64,000 bases of DNA from Combretum micranthum (GCA_024138025.1 JAMXBD010000208.1:496001-560000); one strand, 5' to 3'. Shown: positions 36,061-49,384, numbered from the stretch's first letter. Translations and numbers: made by a program. Notes: generated from the sequence alone by a model not told the origin.

Positions 36061-36862
36061 GAAAAAATTACAAAAATACCACTAAGATGAAAATAATCAT
36101 AAATTTAGCAACTTGAACTCGTCTCTTGAACAGACGGTGTCATTAGTGATTGACTTCGTCTGTTGAAGAGATTAGCTTGGTATTTTTTTTAATCTCGTCT
36201 ATTCAACCGACGAGTTCATCAAAAAAATAAAAAAATAAAAACAACGAAGTATTTCGGACAAGCCCGAACAAGAGAAACCATTACAGCAGCAAAAGAAGCA
36301 TCATCATGCATATAAGAAGAATAATCTGAAGGCTCTAAAGTGACCATTTAGCTTCCTTTCAAACCCTTAGATGGCTTCAAGAATCCTTTAAAAGAACTCC
36401 TCCATAATCTCCATCCCTTCTTAGACTTTTTCCATTCTTGTACAAGAACACAAAAAAAACAAAAAGGAATCAAATTTAGCATCAAGACATTGTGGAAGAT
36501 ATAGAGGACTATAGGGGAAGAGAGATAAAAGAGGTTACTTGATCGTCTATTTAGGGTTTTCTATCAAAGATGAGTGATTTAAACTAGTTTTCTGAAGTAC
36601 CAATTTGAAAAAACCCAACGGAGAAGGGGGGAGGGGAACTAGAAAGGAAGGTCCTTTTTTGAATTTGATTGCTCGTATACTTGAACTTTGGTTTTTTTAG
36701 TGTGGTTCACAAACTTGTCTGTTTAATAGTTCAAAAAAATAAAAATAAAAATTCTAACATAATCTTTCCAATAGACGAAGTCAACCACTTAAGACATCAC
36801 AAGTTTAATTTGCCTAAAATTGAGATTATTTTCGTCCCAGTGATATTTTTGTATTTTTTAAA
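36061..36862. mobile_element. Nonautonomous MULE-like element, about 800 bp
   Basis: The left end AATTACAAAAATACCACTAA with ATGAAAATAATC is mirrored at the right end (minus strand AAATACAAAAATATCACTGG, then ACGAAAATAATC). Inside the left end, the units CTTGAACAGACGG, GTCTGTTGAAGAG and GTCTATTCAACCGACGAG alternate in orientation, an architecture like the palindrome arrays of the larger MULE. The right end has a single matching unit, CCAATAGACGAAGTC (36768-36782). No transposase. No target-site duplication confirmed. Confidence 0.55.
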
Positions 36863-37117
36863 ATTAATTAATATTATTTTCTTTTTTTTTTTTTATGGCT
36901 AATGACACTCCAATTGATTTTCTATTCAAATTTTCCTCTTCTAATAGTGAAGAAAAAAACATAATAAATAACCAACCCTATTCATAAAAGGGATTTAGGC
37001 AGTGGAAAAAAAGACAGTAAAATAAATAAGATTTAGGCTTGTCGTTTATGTTTTGATTCTATTTTATTTTGTTTTTCCCAATTTATCTATTTATAATTCC
37101 TTTTTTTTTGGGTGGTG

Positions 37118-38015
37118 GGTAGGGGTAGGCAAAAAAACCAATCAAACCGAACCAAATCGAAAATATGGTTTTTCTAACAATTTGGTTTTAAAATTTTTAA
37201 TTCGAATCAATCCATAAATTTATGGTTTGGTTTGGAAGGTAAACCAAACCAATTCGTAAAACCGAACCAAATAATTTTAGAAAAATATAATAATATTTTA
37301 CTTGTAAGTTATAATTATAGATTTTTTATGATGGTTGATTAAAGATTATATATGTTCATATGTTTTGGTTTGATATTTATTATTTGGTGAATATTGATTA
37401 AAATCAACTTGTTCATTTTTAAATTGTTTTTTAAGCTTGTGATGTATATTTTTTTATTGATTATGAACTATTATTTTTTCTTAATTCTTTTTAAATTTAC
37501 AAAGTATGAAATTTATTTATTTAGTTATAAACTCTTGTGACGTATTAATTGTTTAATATATTTTGTTAGCGGATCATTTTATTTATTGATGAATCTTGTT
37601 GATAGATGATTTTTTATTTTAGTTAAATTTTTTGATAGATGATTGATTTGATGATTTTATTAAAAATTAAAAATTATAACTTATTAGTGTTGGTTAGTGA
37701 ATGTATTTTATTAATGGATAATTGATTTTATAGAGAATTATAGCATAAAAGTATGATGAATTTATAAAGTATTTTTTGATGGTTCACAATATAAACTTTG
37801 TAAAGTGATATAAATATTTAAGTATTTATATAAATATAAAAAAATTAGAACAAAAATATTTTTAATTATAATTTTGATTTAATCAGTAATTCAAATCAAA
37901 TCAAACTGTTATTTAATGATTTAAATTTTTTTTAAATCAAATCAAACAGTTACTTAAGAGTTTAATTTAAAATAAAAAAATCAAATTATATATTATGATT
38001 TAATTTGATTTTAGA
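37118..38015. repeat. Probable hAT-like nonautonomous element remnant
   Basis: Starts with TAGGGGTAGGCAAAAAAACC at 37120, the usual look of a plant hAT end, followed by AACCGAACCAAATCG and repeated AAACCAAACC motifs. The right part holds several AATCAAATCAAAC motifs. The right boundary could not be fixed. Confidence 0.4.
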
Positions 38016-38288
38016 AAGAATCCAACCAAGCCGCCTGTGTGCCATGCGACTCTCTTAAGCCCCTCTTTATTAGCCTAAAACCCTATTGTTGTCATTTTCC
38101 CTCTCGTCTTCCCCAGACACAAATCCCTAACTTTCAGACCTTCTCTTATTACCCCCCAAAACGAAAATTCGACTTCCACATTGCGAAACTCCACCCTCCA
38201 TTCTTTCTCACCTTTTTCATCACACCGAGGCACAGAAACCCTAAATTGCCAATCTTTCCTCACTCCTAACCTCACTACTAACCTAACC

Positions 38289-41200
38289 ATGCTATCAGGG
38301 GACATACCCCCTAATCAGACCATTTACATTAAAAACCTCAACGAGAAGATCAAGAAAGATGGTAATTCACCTAACCTATTACTACTTCATTTCATTATCA
38401 TGTGTACTTAGTTAATTACTTACTTACTTATAAGTACTGTTGAAGTAAGATTTTCGAGTCTCGTATTGGGTTCGACTATTACATTGCCCCGAGATTGTTA
38501 AGTTTCTAGGGTTTGCTTGTTGTGCTTTTGCTATATTAGAATGAATTCAGCTGCTGTAGGTCAGCACTATAGGTGTGGATTTTGTGTATTACGACTCTCC
38601 AGCTGGCTTAGCTGTGAATTTTACTGGCATTCAAAGCCAAAATGACCGAACACTTGCGGGTTAAGATGCTTCTCATATTAGTGGTGATGCCGCTATAATA
38701 CTGGAACCTGGGTCGTTTTTGCCACTTCAACTGTTTTTGGACTGATGTTGGATATGATTCCCTGATGAAATGAAGTAAAACGCCAACGAAACTGTGGCTG
38801 AAGAAAGTTGAAATCCTCCAGAAGTTTATGCACCAATGGCTTGTTAGGCCTAGTAATTTGTGATTTCTTACTTACTTAAAGCACAAGATGGATCATGGGT
38901 GAAGCGATACTGGTTTATAAGGCCAGGTAATAAATACACCAACACTAGTTAGAACTCTTTGAGCCATGTGGATTTTAAAAGCCTATTAATTTCTTGTTGT
39001 AAGGCCAGGTATTTAAAGCACAAGATGGATCATGGGTGAAGCGATATTGGTTTATAAGGCCAGGTAATAAATACACCAACACTAGTTAGAACTCTTTGAG
39101 CCATGTGGATTATAAAGGCCTGTTAATTTCTTGTTAGTTATTCTATTGACGATGGTTAGGCTGGGGCATTGCAAATAGTAATAGAGCCAATCCCCTGCTA
39201 GGAGATGTGTGATTTGGAGATGAACTAAAGTAGAAGCTAGAGGCCTGAGTTGACATAATTTGGAATCAGAGAGTAGTCCAAAGAGAGTATAAGTGTAGGT
39301 AGGGTTTGGCTTTCCACAAGCTTCTATGGTAGGGCCTTTATAGGAGAGATTGTGAAAGGAACGAATCAAATCTGGCCTTGAAAAGGGGGAAGAACGAAGT
39401 CTAATTGCAAGGTGACACAACAAAGATTGTGATATGGCAAGTGATTAAAGTCCACATGAATCGGAAGAGAAAAGTAATAGTGGTTTGCATGACCAAAGCA
39501 GGGAATCTAGTCAATATTAGTTAGAAACTCTTGGCGGTGGGGATTGAAAAGCCACATTAGTTGCTCATTGGTCGCGCTATGTTGTGAAAAACTTAAAACC
39601 CAGTAAAGGAATGTAGTTATATGATAACTGGGACTTTGGAATTTTTCTCTTTAATTCAGTTCTGAATAGGGTATATCGCTGGTTAACCTCTAGTGGTTAT
39701 ATCTAGAAATTCCCTATGAATTGAACAAGCTCCTTGGTTCAAACCCACAAAAGTATTTCTTAAGCCATTATGCTACTATCAGCGCAAGGGTCTTGAAGGT
39801 TATTTTATGGGTTATTTCATGTGCTTGAAGGGAGCAGTTTTAATAGAAGCTGTGCCCTTCTAATACCCATAAAAATGAATTGAATTTCTGGAGCAGTGGA
39901 ATTCTATTAAGTTTATATATCATCAAGTTTGTTTTAATAATGTGCATATCTTCCTTTTTATAACAAAATTGAAAGGGATGTGGCTTATTTAAATGCCATT
40001 GCCTGTCTGACAGAATTGAAGAGATCCCTGTACTGCTTATTTTCTCAATATGGAAGAATTCTGGATGTTGTTGCTCTGAAGACACCAAAGCTTAGAGGGC
40101 AGGCATGGGTTGCATTTAGCGAAGTCACGGCTGCTAGCAATGCAGTTAGGCAAATGCAAAACTTTCCTTTCTATGACAAACCTATGGTAACAGTTTTTCA
40201 AATACTTGGTGTTATTAAATGCCTGCAATTTTCCTCTCATTGATTTTCTTGGCCAATTGATTTGCATGTAGTCCTTAGGGAAAAATCACGTTGCAAGGTA
40301 TCTTCTTGGTTTGTTGAAATGAGATATGTTTTCTCCTTTGGTGTTCCTGTCATGAATCTGGGCTACTAGTTTGTTTTTTTGGCTTTTGACTGGATTATAG
40401 GTGCATGCCTGCATAACTATGAGGGCACAACATGCATGCTTATCTGATTCTAAGGTGCTCTGTAGGCTCATCAGCGCAGAACATATACACCTATATGTTG
40501 GATATTTTGTTGAGATCAATTTTATATAACTGTGAAGTATAGACTTTTCAAAGTCCTTTTTTTTTTTTCACATATTCAAATTGCAATCTGTTTAGTGGAT
40601 TTAGAATAGTCTCTTTGTTAGGAGTTATTTTCATAAACTCCTTTTCAATGGCTATTGTATGTAATGATTGTTGAAATCTGCCACTATCACTTAAGCTCCA
40701 TTGTGAGTCATGTTTTCAGATTTTTGAACTAGTTGCTTCCATCCATTTATTGCTTAAACAATGTAAAATGGTGGAATATTTTCTTTGTTGCAGCGGATAC
40801 AATATGCCAAGGAGAAGTCTGACTGTATTGCTAAAGCTGACGGAACTTATGTTGTGAGAGAGAAGAAGAAGAAACAAGAAGAAAAAGGTGACTTAAATTA
40901 TTGGAAATTTGAATTTTCAGCATGTTCTTTTAAAGTTATCAATTTGAACAGAATTTTTTTTTTCTGGTTGATTCAAAATAATAATTCGAATGGATATTGT
41001 AGGTGAGGTATTAAAAATGCCATATGTCAAGTGTAACATGTTGGTTGTTGCTGTTCTCTTGGTAGCTTCTTCATTAATCAAGTTTCTATTATTAACTACT
41101 CCTATCTTTTTTTGGCCAACTGCTTCCCCCCTTTCCTCTAATTGCTTATTGTTAATTGGTTGAATATACAAAAGGTTACTCAACTCGTATATGAAAAAAC

Positions 41201-42755
41201 TAAACTAACCAGTTGGATTTTTTTTAATACAGAAAATTAATGATTAATACAAACAAAGTGAAATTACAAAATAAAAAAGAAAAAAGAATTCTAAATTCTG
41301 TTACCATGAATTTCAAAGAGATATACTCCTAGCCAATGAATCCCCTTGTTGCACATATCCTAATCCTGTAATCAGACAATGGTGAGACAGATATACTTCT
41401 TTACTCCTTGGTTGAAGCTGTTAGTAAATTATTGGGCCTAAAAACTCTTATAAAACAGCACAGAATATTTGTACTGAAGGGAAGAGGTCATATATTATCG
41501 TTTGGTTTAATTGTAGCAGGGAACTAAGACAATTCTGTGGTCGTACAAAATTGATCTCTCTCTCCTCTCTCTCTCTTTTATTTTGTTTGGGTTTTGGGGT
41601 GGGGGGCCAGCACATGGGTGGGGTTAAATTAAAAATTGAATAGTCTGATGTGTTAAATACAAGGTTCACTGACATATTTGCTCAGAAATGATGACGGGAA
41701 AGAAGCCTTGGAGTAGGGGTGGGGGAGATGAAATCATGCTCTTGAATATCTGGATCTGAGTTTAAAAAGCTGCCCAGTTTTCTATCCTGGCTATGTTTGT
41801 CCTCTTTCTTCTTCTTCTTTTTTTATTTTCTTTTTAAATAATAAACTGCAACAGCAACTTAAGCCTTACTCCAAATAAGCAGGGTTGGCTGTGTAGTTCA
41901 TATTCCACCATTTTGCTCTAGAATTTCTTCCAGGCCTTTTCTTCTGATGTATACAACAGTGATGGTGTTTGACAATCTAATGCTTATACTTTGAATAGAC
42001 ATTTGGTTGTTTTAGATTAGATATAAATTCACTCTAGCTTGATGGATGATGTAATCAAGAAGAGTATGTATTTGAATAAAGGGCTACTGCTCTTCTGTTT
42101 GACCTTTTTTTCTTACATGTGCAGCTGAAAGAAAGCGCCGTGCCGAGGAAGCACACATGGCTAATGGCGCAGCAGCAGAGACTAATGGCGGACCAACGGT
42201 GAGTTTATGCTTTTGTCAAAAAAATGATTTGCATGTGCAATAAGTTTGTGTTCTGACTCAGTAAGTGCTTAGATACTGATCTGTGCAATATCCTATGGAA
42301 TACTTTTAATAGTAGTAAATAGAATACTTGGGGGCATTGCCCTCCCTCATGATTGTCCTTATCCACCGTTTTAATGTCCTCTTGATCTAATTTAGTTTTA
42401 TCATTCTAGATCACCAATTGATATCATTATGTTACAGATTTTTGTTTTAATTAATACTCATTTTGTTTCCATATTACAGGCCCCTTTCCGTCAAGCAAAT
42501 GTTGCTAATCAAGAATCTGTTCCAAACAATATTTTATTTGTGCAAAATTTGCCATTGGAAACCACAAGTCAGATGCTTCAGTTGCTCTTTGTACAATACC
42601 CTGGATTTAAGGAAGTTCGGATGATTGAAGCCAAACCTGGTATTGCCTTCGTTGAGTATGAGGATGACGTGCAATCTGGTATGGCCATGCAACATCTTCA
42701 GGGCTTCAAGATTACTGCTCAGAATCCAATGGCCATCAGCTTTGCTAAAAAATAA
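38289..42755 (+). CDS. U2B'': U2 small nuclear ribonucleoprotein B''
   Basis: Core protein of the U2 snRNP. With U2A' it binds stem-loop IV of U2 snRNA during pre-mRNA splicing in the nucleus. Five plus-strand exons: 38289-38361, 40014-40186, 40794-40887, 42125-42198 and 42480-42755, all GT-AG and frame-continuous, giving 229 residues (Arabidopsis U2B'' is about 232). RRM1 has RNP2 IYIKNL (residues 12-17) and RNP1 RGQAWVAF, with the family signature [20 protein letters not shown] charged linker follows ([19 protein letters not shown]). RRM2 has RNP2 ILFVQNL and RNP1 GIAFVEYE and ends in ISFAKK. Start chosen at [14 protein letters not shown], the conserved family N-terminus. The first intron (1652 bp) carries an internal tandem duplication. 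No damage seen. Confidence 0.96.
38877..39142 (+). repeat. Tandem duplication, 137-bp unit, in intron 1 of U2B''
   Basis: GCACAAGATGGATCATGGGT occurs at 38881 and again at 39018, and each copy continues through TTATAAGGCCAGGTAATAAA and CACCAACACTAGTTAG to TTAATTTCTTGTT. The two copies differ at only a few positions, so the duplication is fairly recent. Confidence 0.85.
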
Positions 42756-44634
42756 CAAAACCATGTTCACTATTAGCAGTTTTTTTGCTTTGTGGAGAGA
42801 ACTTACACCAATTAGGCTTTTTAATTCATGGCATCTATCGAAAATATTCTTTTCTCTTTTTGTCCTATAAACTGTAGACCACCAAATGTAGTTGTAATGA
42901 GTTGAGCCTATATTTTTTTCTGTGTTTTCTATAAGCAGCGTGTTTGATGCCACTGCGCTTTTCACCCAGGTGGGGGGTTACAAGGGGACGGGGGAAGTAG
43001 GTTGCATGTGTAGGTAGTCCTACCTAAACTGTTTGCATAGAGGTTGTTTTGAGGCCCTGAGTATATGAATTTTTCTTAATCATCATCAAGGTGAGTAAAA
43101 AGGCAATGGAGGGTCTTGTTAAAGATAGGTAGCTGCAAGAGTATCCAAGTCTCGATTTCAAATGGCCATTTTGCCGTCGTTCATTCTCAAAGCAGGTGTA
43201 GTCTAGTTTTTATTTGTGAACAATTTAAGCAAATATGCTTAAGACATTGATGTATTTCCGATTTCAGTGCATCTTGATTTTCCCCTCTTGCTAAATTTTG
43301 TTATTTACCATCTATCTACCCTTAATAAAAGGCCTTGACGGATACACGGGTCAAATCTTATGACTTCAGAATTAATGGTACTGCATACGATGCTATTTTT
43401 TATGGAGTAGATTCTCCGTGGAGTGTCTTGCTAAAGATTAGTACTTCAAGACTACTTATCTCTTTTTCCATTAACAGTACCCCAAGTCTCAATTTCAATG
43501 GTCATTTTGCCACCATTCAGTCTTAAAGTAAGCGCAATCTAGTTTTATGCGTGAACAATTTGAGCAAATATGCTTTAGATGTTGATATAAGTTTTACTTT
43601 AGTGCATCTTGATATTTCGCTTATGACTTTAGGTTTAGTCGGGTCGTTGCAATTGCTAGGTTTACTTTTGAAAAGATGAGTCATTTACCTTTCATTTTGT
43701 TATATCTTTTTATTTAATCATCATTATTGTTGCTATAATTATCACAGTATCCAAGTTAGGGCCATACACAGAGTGAAATGGCATGTCTAATGTTTTATTA
43801 AAAAATATATATATATATAAATCAAATAAAAAAATTATCAAAATACCATCTTTATATCGCACGTAGGTAATGAGATATAATTTTTTGTATTTAATATTAC
43901 ATGACAGACTAGTGATATAGTAATGGTGGCAATACAAAGTTGAAAAAGTAGGTGTATTGCACTTAGAATGTGCGTTAGACCTTAGGTTATTGGGCCGTCT
44001 TCTTCCTTCAAATATTAGTGCAAATAATGTTGTCTCTCCCTCACTTCTTCTCTTAGATCCGCTCCTTGTCTTCCTCCTCTTACTTCTCATCTTTTTCTTC
44101 TTCATCTCATGATGTTGATGTTATCAATAACAGTCATATCAACTTCCAGCCCTTAGCTGTTGTTGAAATCCCTCTTCAACTTCTACCTTAAGCTCTTCCA
44201 ATAGCGATGCCTCCCCCCTCAATTATGATTTCCACCTTTGCAAGCTCACGATTACTAAACCACACCTTCCTCTCGCTAGCTTCGACCCCCCCTCTCTTTC
44301 TACCCTTTCTGTCAACAATCCTTAACCCATTGCTTTCTCTCTCTCTCTCTCTAACATCTCTCTAAGAAACCACCTTATAAACTACAACAACGGCTTGATA
44401 GTGTATTGCATATCTAACAAGCTATACAAATAAAATCACATATCGCATGTACCTATAGCAATTGTATTTTCATAATATTTTTTAGACAAATTTTATTTGT
44501 GTAATTTTTTTCAAAGAAAATGACTAACATGTAATAATCTCATATATATGTCTATATATTTAGGTATGTAACATTTTGTTAGTTATGACCTTTATCATTC
44601 ATATATATGTTGAGATCCTAGGTTATTGTCATAA
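42756..44634. other. 3' flank of U2B'' with a direct repeat
   Basis: Contains the likely 3' UTR (about 42756-42950) and two diverged direct copies of about 135 bp, at 43145-43280 and 43482-43613 (CCAAGTCTC to AGTGCATCTTGAT). A TC microsatellite lies near 44335-44352. No further gene recognised. Confidence 0.5.
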
Positions 44635-44639
44635 TTCTT

Positions 44640-47351
44640 TGTAAAGACTCGGCCCACTTAACCTAATTATTAAGTGTGCCAAATCTCCCGACCACGCATA
44701 ATACCCAAATATTAGGAACAATATTCAAGTATTATACGTAAGGTCGTCTTAAAAAGAGATGTTTGTAATGACTACCTGTTTAAAATAGATATAACATTCA
44801 TATGCTTTGAATTAAAACATTACCACTACCTGGGTAGTGTGTCATCAACTATATACAAGTCATACATAATATATTTATACATTACAACTTCTCAAGGAAC
44901 ATATAAACATAGAAATCCTACTTACAACCCAACTATATTACAAATACAATTCAACACAAATTATTCCAAGGCTTAACAAATAAGCCTAAATACTTCAAAA
45001 AGAAATTTTCATCAAAAGGAATCCTAAGCATATACTAGGCCTCTCTCCTAGTCATCCATAGAGTCTTCCCAATCAGTCCCATAGCCCATATCGTCATAGA
45101 GCTCGTCATCAAAGTCACCTGCAAGATAGCAGCATGAGCCAAAGGCCCAGTACACAATAATGCAAACAAATACATATGCAATGCTCACTTAACTAAATGC
45201 AATGCAATAAATCACTACAACTTCATTATCTTTTAGTTAAGTGAATAAACAACACTGGAGTATTCAAACTCCGATTCAAGCTTGGGAGTTCTGGGGGTCC
45301 TGAGTAACAGCAGCTGCTCAGGGGGTTGATATAGATAGACCGGATACCTATATCTCCTATATCTAACCGATAGAGAACAATAGTTTCATCTAGGGTTCAC
45401 ACTCCTTTATATAATCCACTTATCCCGGTCTATAATATCAATTAGTTCAACGGTCCCATACCCGTGAACTAAGACATATTATTTCCTTCCGAGCTTAAGT
45501 AGAGGATATACCGATACAGTTAACCCTATTAGCTACCCACTTAGCCAATAAAAGAAACCACCATTGCATCATGGTGAACCATTGCATCATGGATTTGAGT
45601 CATTGCATCATGGATTTGAGTCATTGCATCACAAAAGATTGGGCTAAGTGCCTAAACTACCGTGCCATTGCATCATGACAAGGTTGTCGCTCCCCGGATC
45701 CGGATTCAACGACGTAAAGCAACCAATTTCAATATCTTTTTATTAATCTTTGATTAAGGTCAAATTGGTATATGCCTATCCTAAGCAACAATCAATCAAA
45801 GTATTGTGTACCTGTACTAGCTCGAGAATCAATGGAAATAACCGAAAGGGGATCAATCACTGTAAAAAGAAGTAATTACAAACTCACACTTAGTTCAAGT
45901 ATATATATTCATCAAATCTCAAGTATAATCATCCAAAGAAATTCAAATAAATCATTACAACATCATCACATAGCATTTAGATATCATATATTGTCATACA
46001 ATACTCAACAAATACTTAAATGATCATTTATCAAGTTTGGGAGATTTTTAACAACCAATTATAAGTTTTAAACTTTGTTTGAAAAGTGTATCAGTTGAAA
46101 AAACTAAAATTTAAGCATTGTTATCTTAAAATTTGTAAAAACTTAAAACATGAAAGTTTTAGATCTCTTTTTAAACTTTCCAACGCAACTTGAATCACCT
46201 CAAACGGAGATCGGATGAAAAAGTTATGGTTGAATTACAAACGGGCTGCGAAACAGGGGAAAGTCTGCACGGTCGAGTGCATGGCCGTGCTCGAGGCCGT
46301 GCTGGGTATGAAAATGTGACCCGAGACGAATTTTTGAGGGTTTTAAGGCCTGCACGGCCACGTGTACGCCCGTGCAGCAGGTTGTGCACACTGGAACAAG
46401 AAAATAACGAATTCCTTTGTTCTTTAAATGCATTTTACACTTCTCAAAGTTCTTTAAACTCATTCCAAAGTTTCTCATAGCTTGTTATATGATCAATATA
46501 ACATTCAAACAACATAAACTTCAACTTTAAACATCAAACAAGTTCAAACACCACTCTACAAGAATCAAACTCTTCTTCATCAACTTTCACCAACCCTAGC
46601 ACACTTCAAACAATTCTAATACTCATCATACTTCAACACTTCAATTCCAAACCACATAAAAGCCTACTACAACCTATCTACAACAACTCAAGCATTCTAA
46701 AACTTTCCTAACAAATCTACAACACTTCAACAAGAATTTAGCATACCAATTACTTATATTACACCACACATGCATATTTCATGAAAGGGGAAATAAAGCA
46801 TCTTAAACATCAAATAAACTTACCTCAATGTATATATAAGGCTTGGGGAAGGATTTTTTGGTGTAGAGTCCAAGAAGAAAACTTGATTTGGATCTTGAAA
46901 TTTTTGGGCTTCTTGAGTTACGAATTTTCTTTTTCTTTGTTCTGTTTTGGGTTGTCTAATGTTCAATGAGATTTTGATGTTTATCTAAATGTTGTTGACT
47001 TTTGAGGAGGGCAGATTTGGAAAGGCTTGGGCCTTATTTGGGCTTAGTTATGGACTTGAGTTTGGGCTTGAGTGGGCTTTAAAAATTCTGCTATGTTTAG
47101 AATTTTATTTAGGCCTAAAACAAGCTTAAATTCAACACATATAATTCATTACAATAACAATTAACACTAACATGATAATTTCTAACATGAATAAACTATC
47201 AACCTAGATATATTTACCATAGCTTATTATCTAATCACATATGTTATAACACACCCAACATTGCAAACACACTAATCCACTCAGACACATACACACATAT
47301 AATTATCAAATTTAGCATGCATTAATATATATATAAATTATGGCTATTTCA
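44640..47351 (-). mobile_element. Solo LTR 3, 2712 bp, TSD TTCTT
   Basis: Starts TGTAAAGACTC and ends ATGGCTATTTCA, flanked by TTCTT at 44635-44639 and 47352-47356. It belongs to the same family as solo LTR 2 but lies in the opposite direction: its end read on the minus strand, TGAAATA, equals the start of LTR 2, and the inner segment 45240-45720 is a close reverse-complement match to 25640-26080. It contains a short acidic frame at 45118-45048 (minus) and 21-bp tandem repeats at 45562-45632. No gag-pol. Confidence 0.85.
45562..45632. repeat. Short tandem repeats, about 21 bp, inside solo LTR 3
   Basis: Units of CATTGCATCATGGATTTGAG type occur about four times in a row, with another copy near 45666. 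The homologous place in LTR 2 (25665-25755) has the reverse complement in fewer, more diverged copies. Confidence 0.7.
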
Positions 47352-47356
47352 TTCTT

Positions 47357-48560
47357 TGATTTTGGAAAGCATTAGCATATAATGGGGACAAAAATATATA
47401 TATATATATATATATATAAGAAAATGATGGGGGATGCTAAGGGATATGTTTAATACTGATAATCATAAGCTTAGTTGAATTTGATTTTTGAAATTTTGAA
47501 TTAAGCTCAAGTTTAAAGTTGAATTGAATACTATCATTTCGATTTGATAAGTTTACAACTTTAATATTGGAATATTGCTTTGAGAATTTATCTCTCTAAA
47601 TTAGTCTTGTTACATGCAATTTAAAATTGTTTAGAGGCATCCACAACAAGTATGCTCCACAAATGGACCACTAAAATTGTAAACAAGTCAAACTGTTATT
47701 GAATTACTTGGACTTGGTTCGATATTTATTCAAATTTGACCTAAATATAGCTAAGTCGAACTTGATTTTGAACAAAACACATTCAATTAGCTTATCAACT
47801 TTGACTTGAAATTCATAATATTTAATTTAAGTATCTTAAGAGCCTAATTAAGATCCAATCCAATTTAAATATTAATTATATTCAAATTGAAAACTAATAT
47901 TAACATTATTTAATGCGAATAAAAACAATTTTTTTTTGTCAGATAAATAAAATCTAAACAAACTTAATTGAGTTGAATACTACTTTTGCTTAAACTCAAT
48001 CTCAAAAAATTCAAGTTCTATCAAAAGAAGCCCCTTATAACATCTCTTCACCAGCAAAGAAATCTAGATGTGAAAACACAAACCCGAATGATTGATTTTG
48101 AATAGGAAAAAGAGTGGATTTGCAATGTCTCAAATAAATTGGCTTATTCGAAAATAGCTTTATTCTTTGGAAGATCTATCTCAAAATTCGAGCTTATCAC
48201 TTTTCTAACTTCACTTGTGAAATGATTACAAACCCCTAAAATACTATATCTAGCGCTATAAATGATTATGCCCTGAAGTTAAAATTTTACAGCCGGCCTC
48301 GGACAATAACATGGAAAATGCAATCCATTTTGTCAACACATTTCAAGCGCTAAAAATGGGGAAGAAAGACCACCATGAGGCCTCATTTTTACTCAACTCA
48401 GATGGGGAAAAAAATCAGCGTTACATCATTCTACACAGGTCTAATATACATCTCCAAGAATCAAAATTGTAATCCACATGCAGAGAACTGGTGTACACTC
48501 AGCCACCAAAGGAAACAACAAAATCTCAAGTGGATAGCAAGAGAAACCGCAGAAAGTTTG
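47357..48560. other. Intergenic DNA, no gene recognised
   Basis: Holds a TA dinucleotide run at about 47394-47418. The rest is AT-rich without supported features. Confidence 0.45.
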
Positions 48561-48565
48561 TGAAT

Positions 48566-48655
48566 CTATAATCCACCAGCTTTTCTGTAGGCACCCTGTG
48601 CACTCTGTTGAATGGCAGCCATTTGCGATCCGTGTTTCCCGGGCATGCTAATGTG
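48566..48655 (-). CDS. Orphan terminal exon candidate of unknown gene
   Basis: On the minus strand a long pyrimidine tract (TTTCTTTTCACTTTC) and TTCTTCCCAG are followed by exactly 30 codons ending in TAG, starting HISMPGKHGSQMAAIQQSAQ and ending in GAYRKAGGL. The acceptor is strong and the peptide is not low-complexity. I could not identify its family or its upstream exons. A small in-frame stretch around 48717-48880 (MGYLCGAERAKT and following) may belong to it. It could also be an alternative 3' exon of the FTSHI3 transcription unit, which lies just upstream on the same strand. Confidence 0.3.
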   Translation of the reverse strand, partial: HISMPGKHGSQMAAIQQSAQGAYRKAGGL

Positions 48656-49384
48656 CTGGGAAGAAACAGAGCATATAAAAAAAAAGAAAGTGAAAAGAAA
48701 AAATAGCAGCAACAGTTATAAACACACACACACACACACACATAAAGTGTAATCCCATTCCATTCCCCCTTCATTATCATTAATCTCTGCTGCAGTCAAT
48801 GATGAGGCCAAAAAGTGGTCTAAAACCATTTTTCTTACAGTTTTAGCCCTCTCGGCACCGCATAGGTATCCCATGGTAGGAATAGCCTTTTGCTACAATC
48901 TTGAACTACAGATAAGATAAAGGTCAAAGGATGTGAAGCAGTGACTGACATACTCGGACATTTGGGACTATAATTACTCGAATGCACTGCATGATGAGTG
49001 GAGTATGACAGGCTTCAGGTTTGGTCCCTAAAATTTTTGGATGCTAGATTGCATGTGCGGCCCCCCAAATTTTACTAATCTCAGGTTGTCTAGAATGGAA
49101 TATAAGGTATGCCTCAACTTAATTAACATTATCTTACATCCCTATATGGAGACATTTTTCCTGAGAGCAGAAAGGTCATGCTGCATCTGCAGAATGCAGA
49201 GAGCTTAAATGATGGATGCTGAGCCACTGTTGTCTGTGCTAATATAAGTTAGCAATATCTCTTCATACAACGCTTCATTTTATCCAGTGTCATCTTTTCA
49301 ACAGTCAGTGAGCAGCAATTACTAGAAATATAAAACTACTTTTATTTGTTTATAAAAAAAAGGGGGGAGCGCATAACATACATC
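48656..49384. other. 3' flank of FTSHI3
   Basis: Probably contains the 3' UTR of FTSHI3. Apart from the CA repeat and the orphan exon candidate next to it, nothing else is recognised. Confidence 0.4.
48721..48742. repeat. CA microsatellite
   Basis: Eleven CA units in a row. Confidence 0.9.

Noticed and set aside
38039..38411. Overlapping open frames on both strands at the start of U2B''
   Set aside because: They cover its leader and first exon in other frames. Only [10 protein letters not shown] and onward fits the family.
39601..39760. Possible tRNA, from a GGTTCAAACCC box near 39736
   Set aside because: No matching A box or acceptor stem at tRNA spacing.
45562..45632. Possible CRISPR-like array
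   Set aside because: The units are directly abutting tandem repeats in a plant LTR, with no spacers.
46190..46480. Arg-rich frame (HGRVHGRARGRAGY) in solo LTR 3
   Set aside because: It arises from GC-rich inverted-repeat words in the LTR and is not present in the sister copy, so it is not treated as a gene.
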